Shown piece by piece: positions 43,901 to 55,700 of a stretch of DNA of 64,000 nt; the stretch's first letter is position 1, and every line of letters begins with the position of its first letter. Source of the DNA: JASGCP01 sp965263285. Its GTDB lineage: Bacteria > Bacteroidota > Bacteroidia > Chitinophagales > Chitinophagaceae. The notes under the pieces were generated by a model, which was not told where the DNA came from, did not search any database, and saw only the letters and a list, made by a program, of their open reading frames with translations. Both the position numbers and the translations under genes were made by a program. The DNA is taken from the NCBI GenBank assembly GCA_965263285.1, contig CBDHHD010000016.1, positions 1 to 64,000 on the forward strand, read 5' to 3'.

Positions 43901-44856
43901 ATGAAACCACGTACTTTATTTACTTGGTATAAAGATGTGATAATCGACTACCATAAAGATAGGCAAGAAGGCAATTTTACTTCACATAAGGTAGTTGAAA
44001 TAAATGATACTACAGGAGAAGTAGCCAAAGAGAAGGTGGTACATATATTAAATCCATACCATATAGGTCATAGTATGTGTATAGATGAGAAAATGATCAA
44101 TGGTCATTATTGTACTATCTTAAGTAATCAAGAAACAGGTAAGATAGCCATGCTTATAGACAGTATTAAACCAACGCTTGTAAAATAAGCAGTAGAGCAA
44201 CTAGGTTTGGAAACATTAAAAAAAGTAGATTATGTGAATGCAGATATGAGTCCTGTAATGAAGGATATTTGTAATAAAACGATGCCACAAGCTCAAATAG
44301 TTATAGATAAATTTCATGTAATCAAACATATATATAATGCTTTGCAGAGTATAAGGCTTGATGTGAAGAAAAAAGTGAAAGAAAGCACAGAAATAAATAG
44401 AAATAATCCTAATAATTGGACGGATATAGAATTAATTGAAAAGACAAAATATTTGCTGTATAAACCTGAAAGCTCATTAGAAAAAGAACAATTAACCTTA
44501 TTGGATGCTTTACTTACACAATATCCAACTATACAAATAGCTTATCAGTTAGTGCAACAATTTGCTTCATGGTATCATAAGAGGAATATAGGTAAACCAT
44601 TATATATAATTAAAAGTGAGTTAGAAAAATGGAAAGAAAATGTACGAAGGGTAAAACTTAAAGCCATAACCCATGTTATGAACATGGTAGAGCGCCATCA
44701 AGAAGATATATTAAGGTATTTTGAAAAAGGATTAACTAATGCCAAAGCTGAAAATTTAAACGCCCGTATTCAAAGATTTATTATGGTCTCATTATTAACA
44801 ATTATGGCATGAGAAATAGAGACTTTTTCTTCTACAGACTCCAAATTTATTTTAGC
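43901..44856 (+). pseudogene. ISL3-superfamily transposase (ISAon1-like), broken
   Basis: Main transposase ORF. The first visible Met is at 43901 (MKPRTLFTWYKDVI), although coding similarity may begin some 20 residues earlier. An in-frame TAA at 44186-44188 splits it. The second part keeps the DDE features NADMSPVMKDI, VIDKFHVIKHI and NAKAENLNARIQRF. A frameshift near 44790 separates the last segment, NNYGMRNRDFFFYR. The gene runs into the C-rich inverted repeat. Confidence 0.82.
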
Positions 44857-44891
44857 CCCCCCCCCCAGCACCTCAAAAAAAGATGTAGCCG

Positions 44892-45730
44892 TTATCTCTG
44901 TAAAATCTGTTTTCTTAGGTAAATATTGCCTTATTAAAGCATTTGTATTTTCATTGCAGCCTCTTTCCCAAGAACTATATGGATGTGCTAAGTATATTTT
45001 GTATCTAATGCTACACCAATTTATTTATGTTCTGTAAACTCTTTGCCATTATCAAATATAATGATATGTATTTGTTCTTTTAAAGGTTCCATCTTTTCAA
45101 TAACTCTTTTACTTAAAGAATCTGCATTCTTATTGTCTAATGGAATTAATTGTGCATATAATGTTTTTCTGTCTACTAAAGTGGCAATAGATCCCTGATG
45201 ATTTTTTCCAACAATTGTATCTCATTCAAAGTCTCCAGTTCTAAGCTATTTGTATACTATTTTAGGTCATTTATCAATTGAAACTCTATCTTTTATTTGT
45301 CCCCGATTATTATATGTATTTTTTCGCTTGCGTCGCAGCCTGTGCGATCGTCTAAGATGCTTATACAATTCACCATTATTTTTCTTATCATTATATACAT
45401 ATTGGTATATCGTTTCATGGCTAATGTTAATCTCACCTTCCATCTTACCTCTATGACTAATTTGATCAGGAGACCATTTTTGAGTGACTTTTCATCTACA
45501 TATAATTTACAATTACCTTGTATAGAAAGTTTATTACCACAATTACTTTTACGCTTAGTAGCTCTATGATGAGCTTGTTTAGAGTGATACAAATGATATT
45601 TTTTTGAAGCATTTCTTTTCAATTCTCTATAAATAGCACTTCTATCTAATTTGAGTTTAATAGCAATATCTAAAAGTTTTGAAAGATTTAGGATTAATAC
45701 TTTGTTCTATTTCGGCAAACTTAAATTGGT
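44892..45730 (-). pseudogene. IS30-family transposase remnant
   Basis: Read right to left in shifting frames: LDRSAIYRELKRN (helix-turn-helix region, about 45610-45660), then QKWSPDQISHRGKMEG, HETIYQYVYNDKK, DTIVGKNHQGSIATLVDRKT, IIFDNGKEF and SSWERGCNENTNALIRQYLPK. These include the DDE residues of IS30. Stops (for example near 45030 and 45250-45270) and frameshifts disable it. The C-terminal 40-50 residues are missing where the ISAon1/ISL3-type element begins. Confidence 0.82.
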
Positions 45731-45752
45731 CCCATAAAAAAATCATTATACC

Positions 45753-45800
45753 AATTATTTCTAATCTCAACAAGCGATCAAATACATTTATATCTACAAT
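45753..45800 (-). promoter_or_regulatory. Distal half of the original A-B spacer
   Basis: Aligns with the spacer upstream of NRPS C (15864-15911), including the TTG of the putative -33 element (as CTCAACAA on the plus strand). It lies directly downstream of the stop codon of NRPS A. It is now about 2.3 kb from the NRPS B promoter half at 43373-43411 because of the IS block. Confidence 0.6.
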
Positions 45801-48800
45801 TTACAATTCTTTGTTTGCATCTTTTAACAATATTCTTTGCTTAACAACATGTAGTATTTCATCTTCTTTTTTAATGATATCTTGATGACTAACTTGTATT
45901 TCTATTACTTCAATGTTTTCTATAGGAACATATTTATCTACATTGTTATACGGCAATGACAATTTGTATTGAAAAAAATCGGCATTTTCATCTTTATCAG
46001 ATAGCATCGCTCTAAATAAAACACAACGGCTATATATTAGTTTGCCAGTTAATGCATCATTATTAAGTTTTTCTTCAATAGATATATTAGCTAATACTCT
46101 TTGCTTATAATCTTCACCTGCATTCAAATTATCTAATAATTCATTTAATACTTTTTTTAGAAAACTCAGATCTTTTTTGTTTAAGATATTTATTAGCGTT
46201 TCATCCATTACAATAGTGTCTAATAGATAAACAACAATATCTTTAACACCTCTTTGTTCTAAATGATAAGCCATTTCTAATGCTATCTTGCCTCCTAATG
46301 ACCAGCCTAATAAAACACAAGGCTCTATTGTTATATTCTTTTTAATTTCATGTAGATAGTGCTTTGCTAATAGACGTATCTCACTCATCTTATTATCTAA
46401 AAATAAATTATAATTACCAATGCCATAACATCTATAAGATTCTTGTAATCTATACGCCATATTATAATACACCTCCGCACCTGCTCCTCCAGGATGTATC
46501 ATATAAATTGCTTGTTTAGCAACACTATTGTTTAGCATTAAAATTAAATTAAAACTATTCTTTTTATAACTTATTTGAAGTGCCAATTCTCTAATAGTAG
46601 GATATTTGAAAATATCTGCTACACTTAAAAATGTACCAAACTCCCTATTTAAAATACTTGCCAATCTAATCGACAAAATACTATTACCCCCAAGTCTAAA
46701 AAAGCTATTAGTTACACTTATAGTATTAGACTCAAGCGATAATAGCGTAGCAAAAATCTGTAACATCCTTAATTCTAATTTATTAGCTGGAGCTTCTATA
46801 TTCTCTCCTACAAAATTAACGGCCATATCCAATAGTATCTTTCTATCTAACTTGCCATTCACTGTTAAAGGTATTTGCTCTATTTGCACTAATCCGGTAG
46901 GCACCATGTATTCCGGCAATTGTTTAGATAAATAACTTCTTAACTCTTCAATATCTACCTGCTCCTTAGCCACAAAATACCCCACTAAATATTTATTATC
47001 CACTTTCTCATTTACCAATACCACCACCTGTTGAATAACCCCTCCATTCTTCCATCCTAAAATCCTAATCTCTACCTCGCCCAATTCAATTCTATAGCCC
47101 CTTATCTTCACTTGAAAATCATTTCTCCCTATATATTCAATATTGCCATCAGGTAGCATTCGCACTAAATCTCCTGTTTTGTACAACCTACTATTTCTAT
47201 TTTTCTTTTTTTCTTCTTCTGTTTGAAAAGGATTGCTAATAAATTTTTCTGCCGTTAATTCAGGTCTATTCAAATAACCTCTTGCCATGCCATCGCCTCC
47301 AATATACAATTCGCCAATACTTCCTATTGGCGTAACTTGAAGTTTTGTATTTAATAAATATATCTTTATATTATCTATCGGTTTCCCAATTTGTTCCACT
47401 TCATCGATATTGATTTGCTTACCCAAAGCATATATGGTTGACTCCGTAGGTCCATAATAATTAAAGAGCAAATAATTTTTTGACCAATCATTAGCTATGT
47501 TTCTATTACATGTCTCTCCTGCATAGATAATATGTTTTAACTCTGGATAGATATGTTGCGGAAGTTGTGATAGCAATACAGGAGGAATATATAGATAATT
47601 AATAGATTTTTCTATAATATATTGAGATAAAAATGAAATGTTTTGTATTGCTAATTCATTAAAAATATGCAATTCACCTCCTTGTACTAAAGGGCTTAAA
47701 AATTCACTAATAGAAACATCAAATTGATAAGAGGTAAACGCACTTGCCCTTAAATATGTTTGATTAATTGGATATAAAATATACGCAGTGGCATATAAAA
47801 GATTAACAACATTTTTATGTTCAACCATCACTCCCTTAGGATTCCCCGTTGTACCAGAAGTATAGATAATATATGCTAAAGAATGAGAGTTAATGGTTAA
47901 TGATAAATGGTTAATGGTTAATGAAACTAGGACTTTCAAAAACTCTTCATCCATTAAATTAACAATTAAAAACTGAACATTTTCAATTTGCAATTTGCAA
48001 TTTGTAATTAAACACTTAGGTTGTGTGTCTTGTAAAATAAATAAAATTCTCTCTTCGGGATACTCAGGAGAGATAGGACAATAAGCTGCTCCACTCTTAA
48101 GAACTCCTAAAATAGAAATAATCATCCATTCGCTTCGTTCTAATAACAAACAAATAATATCATCCGCTTTAGTTTGATAATTATTGTGCAAATAATTTGC
48201 TAATTGATTAGATTTATTGTTTAACTCTTGATAGGTTAATTGCTTCTCTTCAAATACTACTGCTATATTATTTGGCGTTCTTACCACTTGCTCCTCAAAT
48301 AGCTGATGTATGGTTTTATCTTTAGGATATTCTTTTTCTGTTTTATTGTAGTCATATAGAAGATAATTGTACTCTCTATCATCAATAAATCTTATTGAGT
48401 TTAAACCATTATCTAAACTATCTCTCACTATCTGGTTTAGAATACATTCATAAGTCTTAACAAATCTATCTATTGTTTCTCGTTTATAGAGTGCTGTAGC
48501 ATAGTTAAAATAAATTTGTAATCCATCCTTTACTTCTGACACCATCGTAGTAATATCAAATTTCGCTGGTATTATATTTGTCCTGTTAATTTGATAAGAC
48601 CTAAACAATATCCTATCATTGTGGTTGCCAAAATCTTGAACCCCAAACATAATTTGAAAAATCGGATGGCGACTCGTATCTCGTTCTACTCGCAACTCCT
48701 CTACCAGTTGCTCAAAAGGAATATCCTGATTATTTTGTCCTTGTGTAACAATGGCATTTACTTTCTTAATATATGCTTTCAAGGTATCCTTAAAATCTAT

Positions 48801-49740
48801 ATGTACTCTTAGTGCTAAGCTATTGACAAAAAAGCCAATCATATCTTCCGTACCTGCATAATGCCTATTTCCAAAGGGAGAGCCTACTACAATATCTTGC
48901 TCATTGCTATAGGCAGACAAAAATAAATAATAACCAGATAGCAAAACACTATATAGACTTGCATTTAATTCTTTAGCTACTGCTTTTAAATTTTGACTAG
49001 TTTCTTTTGACAACAACGCAACAATCGCATCTCCCTCATAGTTCATTTGTAAAGGACGAGAAAAATCAATAGGCAAATGACTATTATTATATCCATCTAA
49101 TTGCTCTTTCCAGTAATGAAGCTCTTTCTCGTATCGTCCACCTTGCAAAAAATTCCTTTGCCACAAAGCATAATCCTTATATTGTATGTTTGTTGCGTGT
49201 GTTAATGACTTTTGATTAACTAATGATTGATATGCCTGACAAACTTCTTTTTGAAAGACCTCTGTCGACCATCCATCAAAAGCTATATGATGAATCACTA
49301 TTGTTAATACAATTATATCATCTTTCTTTTTAGGTATAAAAAACGTTATCTGTATAGGCAATTCCTTATCTAATTGAAACGAATATCTTATTGCACTTAA
49401 TATCTTCTCCTCTACATCACTCTTGCTACTATAGATTTCTTCTTGTATTAGATTGTCTGATATCGCCTTAACAGACTGATATGTTATTCCATTTTCATTT
49501 TCTTCAATAGTTGTTCGTAATGCCTCATGTTTCTGTACTACAAATAACAACGATTCTTTTAGCTTTTCTTTATCTACTGACTTGTCCATCTCAAACACCA
49601 TTGGGATATTATACACCGCACTATTAGCTTTGTCATACTGATAGACAAACCATAACCTATTTTGCGCGTAGGACAATACTTGCTCCTCTTCACTATTAAA
49701 AGATTGTTTTTCTACAGCTATTATTTCTATATTGCCTTCT
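45801..49740 (-). other. NRPS A last module: C-A(unassigned)-T-TE
   Basis: C domain with HHIAFDG (about 49270). The A core (FDVSISEF, YIPP, YAGETC, NYYGPTESTIY) gives DVSYIAYIYK. The T domain (about 46682) is followed by a type I thioesterase with IHPGGAG and GWSLGG, which should release the peptide by hydrolysis or cyclisation. The TE is closely similar to that of NRPS B, while the preceding A cores differ. Confidence 0.78.
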
Positions 49741-52700
49741 AACAAATACGCTGCTAACTGACGAATAGTATTTCTTTCAAAAATAATTCTAACAGAAAAA
49801 CAAGTATTAAATTCCTTATTTATTAGATTCATTAAACGAATACTCAAAATACTATTACCGCCTAATCTAAAAAAAGATTGCGTTACACTTAATTCTAATT
49901 CGGCTATTTGTAATAAGTTTGACCATATTTTTAATAACCTTTCTTCTATATTGTTCTTTGGCAGTTCTATAACCTCATCCGTTATTTTATATTCAATATT
50001 TAACAACGATTTTCTATCCAACTTGCCATTCACCGTTAAGGGCATCTGCTCTATTTGCACCAATCCTGTAGGTACCATATATTCGGGCAATTGCTTAGAG
50101 AGATAACTTCTTAATTCTTCTACATCCACTTGCTCCTTAGCCACAAAATACCCCACTAAATATTTATTATCTCCTTTCTCATTAACCAATACTACCACTT
50201 GCTCAATCATCCTATAATCCTGAAATCCTTGAATCCTAATCTCTATCTCACCCAATTCAATTCTATAACCCCTTATCTTCACTTGAAAATCATTCCTACC
50301 TATATATTCAATATTGCCATCGGGTAACATTCGCACTAAATCACCTGTTTTGTAGAGTTTGCTATTTCTGTTTTTTTGCTTCTCTTCTTCTGTTTGAAAA
50401 GTGTTTTTTATAAACCGTTCCGCAGTTAATTCAGGTCTATTCAAATATCCTCTTGCTACGCCATCACCTCCAATATACAATTCTCCCATAGATCCTATTG
50501 GCAATAATCTTATATTGCCATCTAAAATATAAGCGACTGTATTATCAATAGGCTTACCAATAGGCACAAGTGTTTCCTTATCTAAATTATTGCAATCAGC
50601 AAATAAAACATCTATTGACGCTTCCGTAGGGCCATATAAATTATATATAGATACCGCAGGAAACAAATGCTTAAACTTAATTACTGTACGAAGCTCCAAC
50701 GCCTCTCCACTACAAAATAGGTATTTCAAAGAAACTAAACTATTCTCCTTATCTACTATATATTCCAAAAAGGCTACAAGTACTGATGGCACAAAATGAA
50801 TAGTAGTAATTTTTCTCTCTTGTATCGTAGTCAATAAGTGAGTAGCATCTTTTTCTAATCCTTGCTTTAACACAACTATTGTAGCACCTACCCAATTTGC
50901 CCATAATAACTCCCATACAGACACATCAAAAGAATAATTTGTCTTTTGTAAAACCCTATCTGCTTCATTCAATGGATATTTAGATTGCATCCATGCAATT
51001 CTATTAACTACTCCTTGATGATCAATCATCACTCCCTTAGGATTCCCCGTTGTACCTGAGGTGTAAATAACATATGCTAAAGCATGAGAGCAAATGGTAA
51101 ATGGTAAATGGTTAATGGTAAATGAATATAATTCTTTTAGAAATTGTTCATCTGTTACATTAACAATTGCAAACTGAACATGTTCAATTTTCAATTTGTA
51201 ATTTGTAATTAAACACTTGGGTTGAGTATCTCGTAAAATAAATAATACCCTCTCATTAGGATATTCGGAAGAGATAGGACAATAAGCAGCTCCACTCTTA
51301 AGCACTCCTAAGATGGCAATAATCATCCATTCGTTGCGTTCTAATAACAAGCAAATAATATCATCTGCTTTAGTATTATAATTATTATGCAAATAGTGTG
51401 CTAACTGATTTGCTTTGTCATTCAACTCTTGGTAGGTTAATTGCTTCTCCTCAAATATCACCGCTATATTATTCGGCGTTCGTGCCACTTGCTCCTCAAA
51501 TAGCTGATGTATGGTTTTGTCTTTGGGGTAGTCTCTTTCTGTTTTATTGTAATCATACACTAAATACTGATAGTCTTCATCCATCAATTTGAAAACCACC
51601 CTTTCTTCTTTGCATAATTGATCTAATACACTATTATAGTATCTTACAAAATAAGATAAATATGCTTGATCAACACTATTACTATGTCCACTAAAAACAA
51701 ACCCATATCCACCACTATACTTATATACTTTACATATAAAAAGAATACTTGTTATGTTGCTAAGCTCCTCATTTAAAAACTCATTTATATGAGTTCTCTT
51801 TTCATTCCCTACAAAATGGCTAAAGTCATTATAACTATATGCTATATCAAACAAATCTCTACCTCCTAATTGTTGCTTGATTTCATTATAAGGATATTGC
51901 TTGTGATTCACTACCTTTCTTACACTATCTCTTAATCTGCTTAATGCTGTACCTAATGCTTCCTTATCTCTTAACTCATACCTGAAAGGTAACATCGTAA
52001 CAAATAATCCTAATTGCCTATCTCCTCCCTCTTTCTCTATACGATTATGTTTCTCCAACCCTATTATAATATCTCGCTCATTAAAAAATAACGACAACAC
52101 AGTCATATAAGACAATAATAATAACTCTTCAACTGTACAGCTATACTTACTCGCTATATCTTCTATCTGTCTTAAGCGTAATCCTTCTATCTGTTGTCGT
52201 TCTGCTACTACACTTATTCTGCTGCTTTTACTAAAATTCCATTGAGGAGTCAATAATATACTTTCCGCTAAATATTCCCGCCAAAACAATCTTGTATCTT
52301 CATTCTTTAATGCCGATAGCTCATTTCTTATAAATTCCCCATATAATAATTGTATTTGCTCTTCTTCATATAGCTTATCATTATAATGCTGATACAGATC
52401 AACTAATTCCCTTATAAATAAGTTTAAACTATACCCATCTAAAATGGCATGGTGAAAACTAAAAAATAACACAAAACCTTCTGCCTGTTCAATAATATAG
52501 AATCTATATAAACCAGCTATCTCTCTATTAAATGCTAATGCTATCTCTTTCTTTCTAACCTCTTCAATACTATCGGTAACAAAAAATAACTTACTCTTTA
52601 CCTCCACTCGCTTTTGCACCAGGGCATAGATATTGCCATCTTCTAACATCCTATACCCCGTTCTTAAAATATCATGCCTATTAATAATGGTCTGAAGACA

Positions 52701-55700
52701 TCTCTCTAATTTTTCTCTATTGCATTTTCCCGAAAAATATTGTATCTGAAATGCAAGATAAGTACCATGTCCTAATTTCTCCTGTTCAAAAAACATGCCT
52801 AACTGTAACATCCCCGCTGGGTAACAATCCTCATAATCTTCTTTAGAAATAACAACATCGCTATCTATTAATTGATACGGTATATAATCCCCTTCTTGCT
52901 CTCTTTGCTTTAATGTTATACTATTTTTTATCAGGCCTCTAATGGTAGGATATTCAAATAAATCCTTAAAAGACAATCCAAAATTAAAGCGACTATTTAT
53001 CTTGCTAATCAGTCGTATCGCTGTAATGCTATGACCACCCAAATTAAAAAAACTATCCTCAATCCCTATCTTACTTTTATCTATATTCAATACCTCGCTC
53101 CATATTTCCACCATCTCTTGCTCCTCTTGGGTATTAGGAGCTATATACGATTGCCATTCTATTTCAGGTTTAGGCAAACGAGACTTATCTAACTTGCCAT
53201 TTGCCGTCAAGGGCATACTATCTAAAAACACTATCTCCTGCAATGACATATAATCTGGCAATCCTAAACTATCATTTATAACTTTACTTAACTTATCTAC
53301 CGACACATTTTCTTTCAATACTATTGTACCATTTAAACCATTTCTTATTCCTCTTTGTTCTAACTTAAAGACTTCCTTATCAAAGTTTTCATCTGCTCCT
53401 TTAGTTATTAATTGCTCTCTAACCACAAAGCCTACCAACACTTCACTATTATTCTTTTTAAACAACTGCACTGCCGATTGTTTAACTCCCTCTAATTTAT
53501 TTAATTTATTTTCAATCTCCTCCAATTCCACTCTGTACCCTCTTATCTTCACTTGAAAATCCTTTCTACCTCTAAACTCTACCCATCCCTCTGCATGCAA
53601 AATACCCCTATCTCCTGTTTTATATATCTTCCCTAATTCATGATGTTCTTTAAATTGTTTGTCTGTTTGCTCCTCATTATTCCAATATCCTTGCGCCACT
53701 CCCTTGCCTCCTATATAAATATCTCCCTCAACCCCAACAGGTGAATGAATCAATTCGTGATTTAAAATATAGATTTGCTGATTAGGCATGGGATAACCAT
53801 AAGGAATGCTTTTCCAATGCCCTTCAACTATCCCTATCTCATACCATATTGACCAAATACTCCCTTCCGTTGCCCCTCCTAAACTTATTACTTGTGTATC
53901 TTTAGATTGCCGTTTTATCTTATCAGGTAATTGCAAAGGCAACCAATCGCCACTTAATAAATACAGTCTAATGCTATCTAAACTTATCCCATTTGATTTT
54001 GCCTCATCTACCAACAAATCTGCTAATTGAGGCACTGTATTCCATAAAGTAATTTTATGCTTTTCAATGAGCGATAACCAATGCTGAGGCTCTTGCCTCT
54101 CTTCATCATTCACAAAAACAATTCTCCCTCCCACTAATAACAAACCAAAAATATCATAAACAGATAAATCAAAACTCAATTCCGACAATGCCAATACACT
54201 ATCCTTTTCTGTAACTTTATATCTATTATTCACTGCTATAAGGGTATTTATCATATTCTCATGGCTAATCGCCACTCCCTTAGGCTTGCCCGTACTACCT
54301 GATGTATAGATAATATAAGCTATATCTGAAAGCAATACAATCGGCAAATGAATATTTTTCTCCCACTCTTTTGTTAATAATTCCTCAATAATCAATAGCC
54401 TTATATTTGATACTTGTAATTGTCTCTTATGCTCATACTCCTTTTTAGAAATCAATAACACCTTCGTGCCACTCTCCTCCATTATCTCAAGTATCCTACT
54501 CGCAGACCAATGGATATTCAAAGGAATATAAGCTTTACCCGATTGCATAATACCAAGACTACTCACTACTTGATTATAGCCTTTCTCAGATAAAATAGCA
54601 ACAGTTTGTTCTTCTTTATAATACTTATATAGATGAGTAGCTATATTTTTAAATCCTATAGCCACTTCTCTATGTTTATATGCTTGCTTATTATTCCCTC
54701 CTTCCAGCACAGCAATAGCATTACACTTGTATGCATCTTGTATAACACAGTTATCATAGAAGTCTATAATTGTCTTCACATCATATTCTTCTGCAGTAGC
54801 ATTATATTTTTCAATAATATGTTGATAAGTAGCAGGCAATCTATAAAATTCTAATCTATCCCTCTGTATATCCATCGCTGCTATCTTCCTTATCAAATAA
54901 GCATACTCATCCAACATCCCCTCTATTACTTCAGGTAAAAATAACTGCTCTACAAAATCCCAACGAAGAATCAAATTGCCATTATCATCTTCATATACCG
55001 CATTGTCTATCCAAACCTGTGATGTTCTTGAAATAGAATAATGTTGTCGCCCAAATAAATTAATAACATCCCCTTCTTCTTTTTTTTCTTTAAATCCTAA
55101 TACACTCGTTAATACAATCGGAGCTATAGCCTTGGAAATAGACCATTGTTTTCGCTCTCTTATCAATCTTTGAAAGTCAATCCCATCAAATAGATTATTC
55201 TCTATATCATCCCAAAGAACATTTTGTACTCCTTTTAAATAATGCTCTACAATATCTCTACTTTTTACATCATCATAATTATATAACTCTAAATTTGTAA
55301 AATCACCCAATATATCATTCACCTCTTTATGTAACGGCAAGCGATTAAACAAAGTCAAATTAATACTAAATTTATCTTGACCTGACCAACGACATAATAC
55401 CTTACCATATAATGACAATAACAGAGAAGTAGGACTCAGTTGTATTTTAGCTAATTTCTCCTGTAATATATCATACGTCTCTTTCTCTATTATCCTTAAA
55501 CCCCTTTTAGTAGTAGACTGCTTAACCATTGATGGTTCTATCACTATCGGAAGATTACAGCTAAAATCATAATCCTCTAACTTAGTCTCCCAATATGTTT
55601 TTGCTTTGTCAAACAATTTACTATCACGAATGCGTTGTAGCGCTAAAATATATTCATGATATGTAATATGCAGCGTGGGCAATACAATATCCAGATTATT

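Larger units (their letters stand above)
43412..44891 (+). mobile_element. ISAon1/ISL3-type insertion sequence, decayed
   Basis: 1480 bp bounded by perfect 33-bp inverted repeats (43412-43444 and 44859-44891). Each begins CGGCTACATC and ends in a G or C run of 8 and 11 bases. It holds two consecutive plus-strand ORFs, a short N-terminal-region protein and the main transposase, as in ISAon1-type elements. Both are broken. No 8-bp duplication directly abuts both ends. Confidence 0.85.

Noticed and set aside
45293..45622. Minus-strand ORF of 109 codons in the A-B spacer as a separate small gene
   Set aside because: Its first half is the IS30 helix-turn-helix region and its second half is out of frame with the rest of that transposase. 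It is part of the decayed IS30.
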